Positions 46,665 to 57,524 of a stretch of 64,000 nucleotides of DNA are shown in pieces. The stretch covers positions 341,191-405,190 of the forward strand of contig NW_006497672.1 of assembly GCF_000471905.2 (NCBI RefSeq), in the 5' to 3' direction. Every line of letters starts with the position of its first letter. The stretch's first letter is position 1. The translations under genes were made by a program, and so were the position numbers. The notes under the pieces were generated by a model. The model saw only the letters and a program-made list of their open reading frames with translations. It ran no database searches and had not been told where the DNA came from. This DNA comes from Amborella trichopoda (lineage: Eukaryota; Streptophyta; Magnoliopsida; Amborellales; Amborellaceae).

Positions 46665-47110
46665 ATGCGTGTGGCAGTAAGAGGAAGAAGAGGAGAGAGG
46701 CCACCGTGCATGCGAGAAGAGAAAGAAGGCTGTCATGCATGCGAGAATATAGAGAAGGCCGTCGTGCGTGCGAGGAGAAGAGAGAGAAGGCCACTATGCG
46801 TACAAGGAGAGAAGGCCACCATGCATACGAGAAGAGAGAGAAGGTCGCCATGTGTGCAAGGAGAGAAGGCTGCCATGCATGTAAGGAGAGAGGCCACCGT
46901 GAGTGTGAGAAGAGAGAGAAGGCTATCATGAGTGCGAGCAAAGAGGCTGCCATGCATGCAAAAAGAGAGAGAAGGCCACTGTGCGTGCAAGGAGAGAGGC
47001 CGTCATGCTTGCGAAAAGAGAGAGAAGGCCACCATGAGTGCAAGGAGAGAGGCCGCTGTGAGTGTGAAAAGAGAGAGAAGGCCACCTTATGTGCAAGGAG
47101 AGAAGGACAC
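46665..47110 (+). repeat. Purine-rich minisatellite in Tekay LTR
   Basis: About ten or more units of GAGAAGAGAGAGAAGGCC(A)C with (G/A)TGCGTGCAAGGA. Several frames stay open across it on both strands, giving Arg/Glu/His/Cys-rich artefact peptides. Confidence 0.85.
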
Positions 47111-47361
47111 CTTGAGTTAAGAAAAGGGCCAGTCGGCATGCGTGAAAGAGGGCCAGCCATCATACGTGTAAGAGGGTACCACTGTGCGTGAAGAAGAGGG
47201 CCAGCCCTTGTGCGTGATGAAGGTAACCGTCGTGAGTGTTCTGTCATGAGTACCTTGTGGCGCATGTAAGCCACTTGTAGGCCTTGTCAGCCACATGGAT
47301 GTCACTTGTAGCCCCTGTTTGCCACCTATGAACCCTTGCTTGCCACCTGCCCCTCTTTGCC

Positions 47362-47368
47362 TATAAAT
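47362..47368 (+). promoter_or_regulatory. TATA box of Tekay element 2 LTR
   Basis: TATAAAT, followed ~35 bp later by a CT dinucleotide run (47399-47432), the usual plant LTR promoter layout. Confidence 0.6.
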
Positions 47369-47397
47369 GAACCCCTTCACAAACCACCAAGAGATTT

Positions 47398-47439
<42 letters not shown>

Positions 47440-48490
47440 AAACCATTGTTGAGGAGCATAGAAGTGGCCCGTGTGGGGGAATTTGGGACACTTTTCGGCA
47501 CAAGTAAGTGGATCTTACACTCATGTCTCCTTAGTTTTGAGTTAAGCACAACATGAGTATGGAGATGTGGCTGCATGTTAGTAAACTTGAACTTGTTTGG
47601 GCTTCATTTTTTCAGGAGTAAGGCTCTCATTTGCATGACAAGTTGAGCACTGAAAATACTATTGTTGGTTATGTAAATATTTGGAATAGTACTCATGCAT
47701 CTAATTTTAGATGAAAGAGGTCTTAAGTTAATACCCATTCTGGATTGGAAGTTTTTGATAATTCTATAATGTATGCTAAAGCTTTGTTGTGAAATTCCAA
47801 GAACTCTACATGTTTTCAAATGAATGTTTCATTGATAAAACGGTATCCAAATGACTTCAAACTTCCTTTATTTGAAATATGGACATGTCTACTTCAAAAT
47901 TAGTTTTGAAATTATCTTGAAATTCCTTATGGATTAGGAATTATGCCCCAGATTGTGTGGACATATCTCTGTCATAAGTTGCAGAAATTACAGAACTGTC
48001 ACTTATTTTGAACTTTCATCTGATCAAACAGTGTCCAAATGACATCAAACCTCATTTATTTGAAATATGGATGCGTCTAATTCAAATTTGGTTTCGAAGC
48101 CATCTCTGAATTTTTTATAAATTGAGAGTTATGCCTCTGTTTGTGTAGGTACATCAATGTTATAAAGTTGCAGAAATTTAAGAAATGTTGCTTGTTTTAT
48201 GAAAGGCTGTTCTCTGACCAATATGTCTCTGATTAACGCTAAACCCCTTTTAAATAAAAGGTGGATGAGTTTACTAAGGGCCCCATAGAAACGAGGTTAG
48301 GCCGAATTTTAAGAGGCCTTCATGATGAAAATTATGGTTTGTTATGAAATATTGAATGTGTATGATTATGATAAAGTGAATGCTCATGAACTCTTGGAAA
48401 TTGTGATTTGACATGCTTGAGCCTGAGTGAATGAACGTTTGAGTTATAAATATGCATGGTTATGATCTGATATGATATGACTGTGATATT

Positions 48491-48890
48491 GATATGAACC
48501 CCCATGCAATGGGACCCCCATTGGTAGCCAAAATCTGATATGATATCTTTATAATATTGATATGAACCCCTATGCAATGGGACCCCCATTGGTAGTGGGA
48601 ATCTGATATGATATTTCTGTGATATTGATATGAACTCTTACGCAATGGGACCCCCATTGGTAGTGGGAATCTGATATGATATTTTTGTGATATTGATATG
48701 AATCCCTACAGAATAGGACCCCATTGGTTGTGGGAATCTGGCATGGTATTTCAGTGATATTGATATGAAACCCTACGCAATGGGACCCCCATTGGTAGTG
48801 GGAATCTGGCATGATATTTCGGTGAAATTGATATGAACCCTTTCATAATGGGGAATCCATTGGTAGTGGGGATCTGATATGATAAGACTG
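48491..48890 (+). repeat. 68-bp tandem array in Tekay LTR, 6 units
   Basis: GATATGAA recurs at 48491, 48559, 48627, 48695, 48762 and 48830. Each unit carries CAATGGGACCCCCATTGGTA and GGAATCTG, and the CCCCATTGG cores can pair locally with CAATGGG. Confidence 0.9.
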
Positions 48891-50164
48891 TAATATGATA
48901 GACTATGCAATGGGACATCCATTGGTCGTATGATATTAGATTTCTGAGATTTTTGATCAAAGGCACTACACAATGGGTCATCCGTTGGTAGTGTAATATA
49001 TTCTGATGAGATAAGATGCCGACAGTTATGATCTTACCCCGACCCTAATAGTAGGAATGGAGTCGGGATGTGAATGTGAATATTTGAGAGGGTTGCGCCG
49101 CCCAAGATCTCTATGGGTACTACACATAGGCATCTTTTTGTAGTGTAACGCCCTCTCACTTGGAAGGCAAGAGGAGAGGGTCGTGTCTTGCAAGGCCACA
49201 ACTTATCGAAGTGCTGGGGATTGTGTGTGTGCGTGAAGAAATTACTCAATGGGTCTCCCATTTGTCATTATCTTCCTCCTGAATGAGAGTAGAAGTTCTA
49301 ATTTACAGGATTAGTTAAGCCTGTTCAATGGGACTTCCACTTCGGGAGTAGCCTACACGAGGATGTCTGTACGCACTATTTTCATTACCCGTTATTCTGA
49401 TTTGCTATTATGAAAAATGTTGGGTAACTGTTAGCTCATGCGATGTATGATACTCTGGCATTTTATTTACCCTTCTTCCACCATTGTTAAAAAGAATTGT
49501 GACACATGATTCCATGTTATGACACCTGCATGAATTTTTGGGCAACGTTTATGAACATCTTTATGTTGACTGGAATACATGATGTTGATCTGCTTACTGG
49601 GATTTATTTATAGCTCATCCCTTTGATTTTCTTTGTGTAGAGTGATAACCTACTGTCCTTGAGAGTAGGCAGCTAGGCACTGACAAATGGAGAATGAAGT
49701 TTTGGGCTTGACGAAAAAAAGCTTTACCTTGATTGTAGGTGTCTTGTGGCAGTGGCCACATTGTTGATTTGTGGGAAGTCTTGTATTTTCGTTGTTGGGC
49801 CCGTAGTGCCTTGGACATGATTGTGATAAAATTTTGGAGCCGGGATATTTATAAGTTGGTTTTATTTTTTCTAGGTCTTTGTGTCTGTGTGCTTGGTTTT
49901 TGTTTTCTTTCATGGTTTGCTTTGATTTCGCCTTCTAAAAAGCATTGAGCGCACTCCCATCTAAGTAGCATTCGTTACGTCTGGTTGCGGTCCCGCACTC
50001 TATCACCCTTTCGGCTTGTACGGTAGGGGATTAGGGGGAAGGGTCGCGACAGTTATAGTATCAAAGTAGCCAAGATAGGATTCTTGGCCTAGAGAGTCTT
50101 AGAAGTATCCTTAGGGTGGTTCTTTTGGATAAGCTTGTAACTGGGTGTTCTTATTTTAGGTCAA

Positions 50165-51711
50165 GATGACAAGGACTCGTGCCAACAATACGAGTTTGAG
50201 TAATAAGAACACCAAAGCCTTAGGAGAATTTTTCAAGACTTTAGGGGCCATGACTCAGATGATAAAAGATTCTCTACCAGCCTTGTCTACCCTTGCCCCG
50301 GACTAGACTGATAGTAGGCTAATATGGAGATTCAGGAGGCTAGCACCTCCGTCGTTCTTAAGGGAAAAGGGAGAGGAGAAAGCCGAGCGATGGAGAAGAC
50401 AAGTGGAAAAGATATTTGAGGTATTGCATTGCTCAGATGAACAAAAGGTTAGACTAGGGACCTTCATGCTGGAAGGGGATGCAGAGCACTGGTGGGGTTC
50501 AGTGAAGCAGTCATGAGAAGAGTACGAAACCATGGCAACTTGGGAGCATTTTCTAGAAGCTTTTAAAGAGGAATATTTCCCGGATTCGATCAGAGAGAGA
50601 AAGGAAGTGGAGTTCATTGCGCTGTAGCAAGGGAGATTATCAGTGAAATAGTATGCAGCAAAATTCGCTGAGCTCTCCTGCTACGCGCCACACATCATTA
50701 ATAAGAGGCACGAAAGGCGAACAAGTTCGAGAGGGACCTCAAGCCAAACATAATGGGAAGGGTAATTTCAGCTAACCTCAAGACCTTCTCCCCCTTAGTG
50801 GACCTTCCTAAGAAGATCGAGAGGGATTATGAAGAAGCCCAGTTGAGGAAGGAAGGAAGAGTAGGGCTCGAGCCTTCTTGGAATTTTAAGAGAAAGGCTC
50901 GACCACAACCTAGAAGAGAGTTTAGGGGAAGGAACAATCTGGGAAATACAATGATCCAAAAGGCCTTCTCGGGTGATATAAGGGATAATTTGCGCCCAAC
51001 CTGCTCTTACTGTTGGTTGAGCAGCCAGTCTACGATCGAGTGCTATAAAAAGGCAGGCCATGTTTTTGATGTGGCAAGCTCGACCACCTGATCAAGGACT
51101 GCCTGGTAGAGGGGCCAGAGAACCGACCAAGGGCTCAAGGTTGGGTGCTTGGGCTCACAGAATAGGAAGACAAGGCATCTACCTATGTAATCCAAAGTAC
51201 GCTCTCTGTCTGTGGTATGGAAGCTAGAATTCTAATTGACACTGGGTCTTCTCATTCTTTTGTTTCACCTCACTTTGCATGCGATGTAAATGCTAGACCT
51301 TCACTTCTTGATTGGACATTGGTAGTATGAACACCTATTATGGAATCTATAAAGACTGATATGGTTTATAAACAATGTGGGGTTTTGCTTGAAGAGTGTG
51401 TTCTGCTTATAGATTTGATACTTTTGAATATTTAGGATTTTGATGTTATCTTGGGCATGGACTGGTTGTCCACACATCATGCTATAGTAAATTGTTATGA
51501 TAAAACTGAGACTTTTAAATGCCCAAACTAGCCTTGTTAGTATTAAGGAAGTTCCCCCTTTACAACTGATTTCTGCCCTTCGGGCTTCCCGTCTTCTGGC
51601 TACAAGATGTGTTGGGTACTTAGCTTATGTGGTAGAATATCAGGACGTTCAATCCAAGTTAGAGGAGATACCTGTGGTAAGAGAGTACCCAAATTTTTTT
51701 TTCTGAGGAGT
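50165..51711 (+). pseudogene. Tekay gag and protease of element 2 (fossil)
   Basis: Gag starts near MTRTRANNTSLSN (50165). The capsid part includes [29 protein letters not shown] and EEYFPDSIRERKEVEFI. The zinc-knuckle region lies near 51050-51100. The protease has the active-site words LIDTGSSHSFVSPHFACDV (~51232-51285) and DFDVILGMDWLSTHHA (~51440-51480). It is broken in several places. Confidence 0.85.
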
Positions 51712-51903
51712 TGATATAAGGCACTACACAATGGGTCATCTATTAGTAGTGTAATCTGTTCTGATGATATAAGATTTTTGTAGTTATGATCTTACCCCGA
51801 CCCCAATGATAGAATAGAGTCGAGATGTGAATGTGAATGTTTGGGTGGATCGCACCCCCCCTAATCTCTATAGGCACTATGCATTGGATCAACCATTAGT
51901 AGT
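51712..51903 (+). repeat. Tekay LTR-like fragment
   Basis: ATATAAGGCACTACACAATG, the CTTACCCCGACCCCAATGAT block and the GTGAATGTTTGGGTGGATCG block are collinear with 48958-49140 of the element 2 LTR. It stops where the Tat LTR starts (TGTTGGAAGG, 51904). It may be part of the 3' LTR of element 2. Confidence 0.75.
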
Positions 51904-53211
51904 TGTTGGAAGGTATTTTTTAGCACCATGGGTCCCCGATATGGAATAAAAGAGATAAGCTTGTCAATAAAGCCTGACAAATAATGGAAATTTTGACTGT
52001 CTCAAAATGGCCCCAAAATTGGTCAAGATCTTCATAAGGACTCTTAAAGGCCTTCTGCCAATTTTCATCATTTTTTGACATCTCTAAGGTAGTACAGACT
52101 AAGAAACAGTTTCAGTAGAATTAGCCTCTAGCACCCTGAAATGGACCCTTATAACTGGAACTCTACTCTCGGAGCATCAAATGGCCATGAGACCATTACC
52201 ATTGGTTTTGGAACTATTGAAAACCCCCAGGGGTCAAATTTCAGCTTAAACAAATACTCCAGGAAGAAGTTATGGGTAAAAGATCGAAATAGGAGGAGCC
52301 ACACACTATTCCGACGCGGCCACCTTGCAAGTAATCTCCATTACGGGGACAGTCACGAATAGTGACTTTCGGGGTCCATATCTCATTCGTACCGAGTCAG
52401 ATCGCACTCATAGTGTTTGAGCGTGTTCATCTCGTCAAGACAAGCGTTTCGATATGTGGCACACAACGTGACGACACCCGAGCAGGAAGAAAAGCTAAAG
52501 AGAAGTTGGTGATCCTTGAATAAAGTTGTAGGAAAATCAGCAGCGACATGCCTCGCTCGAGTGGCCAAATCACAGCGCTCAACCATCGGATTGACCCAAG
52601 AATAGTTCAATCATATGCGTTAGGTCTAGGGCTATCTCTAGTACGAACCTGGTACATGATGAACGGTTGGATTTCACACATGAAACCAATAAAGTGACTG
52701 TAAATTCCAGCGTCGGAACTCCAGATTCCGACCAAAACTCTAAAGTTGCGAAATCATCGTCTGGGCACAAAATTGAGCTTCGTTTGTTGCCACACGATCG
52801 TGGCAGCATGATCAGTGTGATCCAGTGGAGAAATCACAAAAAACATCAAGAAACAAGCACACTACCGATCCGAAATTTTCAAAATTCATCCAAATTTCAA
52901 GTCACATGATCATGGCTTAGAAACATGATCCATGGCTCGAAGTTGGTATCAAATCGATTGCCATGCCAAGCCCTACAAGAAAACAATCATCTTTCGAAAA
53001 AACGGGCACCAGAGCAACCTCGGATCATCCATGGAAGATCATGCCCATTCTAGGGCAGCAGCATGGACTGTTTTGGAATTCCATCAATTGTTAGGCATAG
53101 GCAAATCAGTCATTTTGATCCTATTTTATTATTTATTTTAATTCAAATAAACCTTATATATCATCAATTAGGGTTAGTTTTGGGTGATCCACCCACGTTT
53201 TAGCCCTAGTT

Positions 53212-53219
53212 TATAAATA
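53212..53219 (+). promoter_or_regulatory. TATA box of Tat LTR copy 1
   Basis: TATAAATA, with a poly(A) signal AATAAA 75 bp downstream (53293-53298). Copy 2 has the same pair at 55364 and 55423. Confidence 0.6.
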
Positions 53220-53529
53220 GAAGCTACCTCTCATTGAGAAGAGGATGGAAAAATCATTGTAAAGGACCCCCCTTTCATTCTCTACATTGAGCAATAAAAT
53301 TTGAAATTCTTCCTTGAATGCGTGAGTGCGTCTTGGAGAGAGAAACTTTAGAGCGGTTCCCCTCCCACCTTCAAGGTATTTTCTCTCTCTTCCTTTCTTC
53401 TCTCTTTGGTTTTCTTTTCCTCTCTTCTCTTTCTTCTTTGTCTCCTCTATTGAGTTTTTCTCAGAGGCCATGCATGGAAGTGGTAGTGTCGTGCAAGCCT
53501 CTTTCTCTCTTACTCCTCCTGTGATTTCG

Positions 53530-54010
53530 TAGGTCATGCATGACGATGGTAACGCCATGCACGAGTTGCTCTCTCTCTCTCTCTCTTCATTCAATTCTTT
53601 TCTTCAACATGGTTTGTGCACGACGATTTGTATCACCGACCACATACTATCTTTCTTCGTCTTACAGGTCATAGACGGCAATGCCTATCGCTGCCTATTA
53701 AATTCTCACCCATGCTTCATGTCCATCGCAGATGGCGATGCCTATTGATGTCGGCGAAGGGTTGCGGCGATACATATCGTTGTCCGTAGGCTTCTCTTGT
53801 GCCTTGTGCCTATCACTGCCTGCGAAAGGTCGCGGTGATGAGTAATGCCATCCGCAGGCTTCTCTTGCACCTTGTGCCTATCGGAGACATCGATGCCTAA
53901 CACCGCTCGTGAAGGGTCGTGATAATGACTATTGTCGCCCGCAAGCTTCTTTTGTGAGCTCTGTGCCTGTCACAGATGGCGATACCCATCGCCGCACATG
54001 GAGGGTCGTG
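53530..54010 (+). repeat. Degenerate tandem array in Tat LTR copy 1
   Basis: Repeats of ~70-110 bp with GGCGATGCCTATCGCTGCC, AAGGGTCGCGGTGATGA and CGCAGGCTTCTCTTG(T/C)(G/A)CCTTGTGCC words. It occupies the place where copy 2 has a 56-bp CT-rich array. Confidence 0.7.
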
Positions 54011-54040
54011 CTATCTTCTCGTGTTGTCAATGGTGACGGC

Positions 54041-56845
54041 TAATGCTATTTTTTGAACGCATCTTTCAACTCCTAGGTCCTTGACGCGGAATAAAGAGGA
54101 AGCAGATCAATAAAGCCTACAAAACAGTGAAAATTTTGATAGTCTCAGAATGACCCCAAAATTGGTAAAGATCTTCATCAGCACTCCAAAAGGCCACTTG
54201 CCAAGTTTTATCATGATCAGATATGTCTGAGGTAGTGAGCACAAAGAAACAATTTCCGAAAAATTGGCCTCTTGCACCCTGAAATGGACCCTGTAACTAG
54301 AGCTATATTTTTGGTGCTTCAAATTTCTGTGGGACCACCACCATTGGATCCGATATGGTTGAAAACCTCCATGGGTCAAGTTTTGGCTTAATCAGGTACT
54401 CCAGGACAAGGTTATGGGTAAAAAGCTGAAAAGGGGTAGGTCGCACACTATTATCGTGTGGCCACCTGCACCAAAACACCATTAAAGGTGGCTATTTTCA
54501 AAGTCACATGCAGTGAATTTCGGGCTTATATCTCACTTGATCAGAGTCAGATCGCATTCAAATTTGGTTAGTGTGTTCGTCACATCAAAACGAGCAATTT
54601 GATATATGATACGCCTCATGATGATGCCCTAGCAAGGAGAAAACTAGAGAGAAGTTGCTAATCCGTGAAGAAAATTGTAGAAAATTCAGCAGCAGCACAT
54701 CATATTCGAGTGGCCAAATCATGATGCTTGTATACCCGATCGACACAAAACTAATTGCATTATGTACGTACGGTCTGTGGCTATCTCTGGTCTAAACCTC
54801 GTGTATGATGAACGGTTGGATTTCACACATGAAGGCCTCAAAACTGCTGTAAATTACGACCGCCGGATTTCAAGATCCGGCCAAAAACTCAAGACGACAA
54901 AATCTTCATCCAGACACGAAATCGAGCCACGCTTGGTGCAACATGATCGTGATGGCATGCTTAGTGTGGTTCAGTGAAGAAATAGAAGAAAAACAATCAA
55001 GAAATGAGCCCACTATCGATCCAAAGTTTTCAAGATTCATTCAAAATTCAATTCTCATGATCATGGCTTAAAAACATGATTCATGACTCAAAATTGGTAT
55101 CAAATCTATCGTCATGCCGAGCCTTACAAGGAAACAATTCTCTTTCAATCAAATGGGCATTAGAGCTACCCCGGATCAATCGTGGAAGATCACGCAAGTT
55201 CTCGGGCATCAACAGGGACTGTTTTGGAATTCCACACATTGTTAAGCAGGGGTAAAACAATCCTTTTACACCCACTCTTAGAATTTCTTTTAATTCAATT
55301 AATTTGTAATTATCTTTAATTTTTGATAGTTTTTGGGCATCCACCTATGGTTGAGCCCAATTTTATAAAAACATGCAAAGCCAAATTGTAAAAGGACCCT
55401 CGGTTCATTTCTTGAATCAATCAATAAAGTTTGGATTTTTTCTTAAGCTCGTGGGTGCGTCTTAGATAGAGACAGAGGAGAGAGAAGAAAATGGCCAATA
55501 CCCCTCATTAAGGTAACTTTCTCTCTCCTTTTTCTCTTTCTCTCTCTCTCTCTCTCCTCCTCTCTCTTTCTTTCTCCTCTCCTTTTCTCTCTCCTCCCTC
55601 TCTTTCTCTCTCTTCTCATCTTTATCTCTCATTTCTCTCTTCTTTTCATCTCTATCTCTCTTTCTCTCTCTTCTCATCTCTCTCTCTTCTTTATCGTCTC
55701 TATCTCTTTATCTCTCCTCTCTTCCTAACATAGGCGATGATGTTCAACACCATCAGTATCCTTCTCTCTCCTCTCTTCCTTATGTAACCGGTGATGCTCA
55801 GCACCGCCTGTATGCTTCTCTCTCCTCTCTTCTTAACACAGCTGGCGAGGATCAGCGCCGCATGTATCCTCTCTCTTCCTCTCTTCCTAACATAGCCGGC
55901 GATGCTTAGCGCCATCTGTGTCATCTCTCTCTTTTTTGTCTAACACAGTAAGCAAAGATCAGTGTTGCTTGTGTCTCCTCTCTCCTCTCTTGTTAACACA
56001 GTCGGTGATGCTTAGTGCTGTCTGTATCTTAGGTCCTTCATTCTCTCTTCTCTCGTGCTTTTCCCCTCCTTTCTTTCTCTTCCTCTCCTTTTTTTGTTTT
56101 TTCTTTTTTTTGTTTTTTTCTATTATCTTCTTATTCTCTTATCCTATTCCTTATTCACTCTTTATGATCTCCATTCTTTCTATTATTCTTTCATTTGATT
56201 AAGAGGGATCAAGATTAGCCTTCCATGGTAGTCTTGTCCTCTAGTCGAAATGTTGTTGTGCCAGAATTATTGTGCCCGTTTTATTGCCACGACAGACTAA
56301 CCATCATGTCTAGCTAGTCAATATCAGTATTGACGTCTAGTAGTAACTATGTTGAGCCGGTTTGAGTTACCGAGCCCGTTTTACTACCACATCAGGCCAA
56401 CTACTTATTAGATTAGTCATTGTGTTGATCTCCCTGCCTGATGAAATTCTTCTCTTCCCCATCTTTCTTCTCTCATTATTCTCTTATTATTTTTGAATAT
56501 GGACGCTTGTGTACATTCACTCAAAGGCAAGGTGAGGTTTGTTGACCCACCTGTCTTATAATATTTGCCATATACATGTGATTGCAAAAAACAAGAGAAT
56601 ATAAGCAAAGGGAGGTGATTCCGAACCAATTTTACGACTGGGGTGCTTTCTTCATGATCTAAGAGGGGCCCCCACGCGAGCCAGCCCGCCCACCTTAAAT
56701 TCCTCTCTCACCGGTTGGTAATACCTGCCCTTGTTCTCGAACGAAGTTCTGAAGAGAGCGATCTCAAAGTCTCTGGTCTCCTTTGAAACCCAAGATGCAT
56801 GCTGCCCGATCATCCTAATCCGGAGGGCGAGATTGAGGCACCTAA
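54041..56845 (+). repeat. Tat/Ogre LTR, copy 2 (5' LTR of element at 56.8 kb)
   Basis: Its start is uncertain (54022-54044). TATAAAA lies at 55364-55370 and AATAAA at 55423-55428. A CT-rich run and a 56-bp array (55711-56031) follow. The LTR ends just before the Tat primer site at 56852. The total of about 2.8 kb is in the normal range for Tat LTRs. Confidence 0.75.
55711..56031 (+). repeat. 56-bp tandem array, 6 units
   Basis: Units read CTCTCTCCTCTCTTCCTAAC then ACAGCCGGCGATGCTTAGCG then CCGTCTGTATC, with single-base changes. GC-rich halves alternate with CT-rich halves. Confidence 0.85.
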
Positions 56846-56851
56846 CCAGCT

Positions 56852-56870
56852 TGGTGACTCCACTGGGGAC
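56852..56870 (+). promoter_or_regulatory. Tat/Ogre primer-binding site
   Basis: TGGTGACTCCACTGGGGAC is the conserved primer-site sequence of plant Tat/Ogre elements, where TGGCGACTCCGCTGGGGA-like sites are used (tRNA-Arg type). It fixes the end of the LTR just upstream. Confidence 0.8.
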
Positions 56871-57524
56871 TTACTATCCCTAAGTCGGATTTTACCCTTT
56901 TGGCTAAGTTTCTCTTTTTATTTTCTGTGTATGCACTTATGGCTACTAGGTTCTGTAACTCATTCATTTGGATCGGGGATTTTCTTATCGCTCCATTCGC
57001 GAGAGTCCCTAGGGAACAAGTTCCTCTAACTTCGTTCCCAACCCTTCTTTTGAGTAAAGGCCCTAGGTCTAACTCCCAGGTCTTAACCTGGATTGACGTG
57101 AGGAAGGACCTAAAAGTCCCTAACTCCCTATCTCCTCGCTTTGGTGGAACCTCCACCAAGGCGCCTTGCAATGACAACGCATCTGTTGCCGCATGCAACA
57201 TCCACCCTCCCATTGGCAAGCCAATTGTCGATCGTATTGCTGAGGTATGCGAGAAGCTGCTCAGTCCCTCTCTGCAAAAGGCAAACAAGTTGCCATTGCT
57301 CCTATGGGTTGCCGCAACGCTACCCCCCACATTCCTGCACCATCACGAGTCTCTATCCTTAGAGGCTCAACACATTGAGGTGAAGACCCTGTGTTCTCTA
57401 CCGCTCGCACACACCATAAGGCTCGTGGGTCATCCACTCGAGCCACACCTCGGGGCAACCCTTATGTTACCTTGAGTCAGTGCCCAAGATCAGACCTCCT
57501 AAGGCCCGGGTCCTGCATACACTG

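Larger units (their letters stand above)
46634..50051 (+). repeat. Tekay element 2, 5' LTR (3418 bp)
   Basis: It starts TGTAACGACCGAGATTTTTC and ends GGGTCGCGACA. It has a ~40-bp purine-rich minisatellite (46665-47110), a TATA box at 47362-47368 followed by a CT dinucleotide run, and a 68-bp array at 48491-48890. The last ~900 bp are collinear with the other Tekay LTRs. Confidence 0.85.
46634..51903 (+). mobile_element. Tekay/Del element 2, incomplete
   Basis: Parts present: a 5' LTR (46634-50051), an iMet-like primer site (50056-50067), gag and protease (50165-51711), and a stretch of LTR-like sequence (51712-51903) matching the middle of Tekay LTRs. RT, RNase H and integrase are absent. 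Its gag and protease are close relatives of those of element 1. It is broken, with many breaks. The Tat LTR follows at 51904. Confidence 0.8.
51904..54040 (+). repeat. Tat/Ogre LTR, copy 1
   Basis: It starts TGTTGGAAGG. From ~51930 to ~53390 it is collinear with 54070-55520, sharing CACCCTGAAATGGACCC, ATGAACGGTTGGATTTCACA and GTGCGTCTT blocks. It has a TATA box at 53212-53219 and AATAAA at 53293-53298. Beyond 53390 it changes to a CT-rich stretch and a GATGGCGATGCCTAT/GGGTCGCGGTGATG-type tandem array (53530-54010), different from copy 2. It is the LTR of an older or partial Tat element. Confidence 0.7.

Noticed and set aside
46586-47274. 200-220-codon frames rich in Arg, Glu, His and Cys
   Set aside because: Products of the purine-rich LTR minisatellite, open on both strands; no conserved domain.
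53211-53594. Reverse frame of 127 codons
   Set aside because: Covers the CT-rich leader of a Tat LTR on the antisense strand; low complexity.
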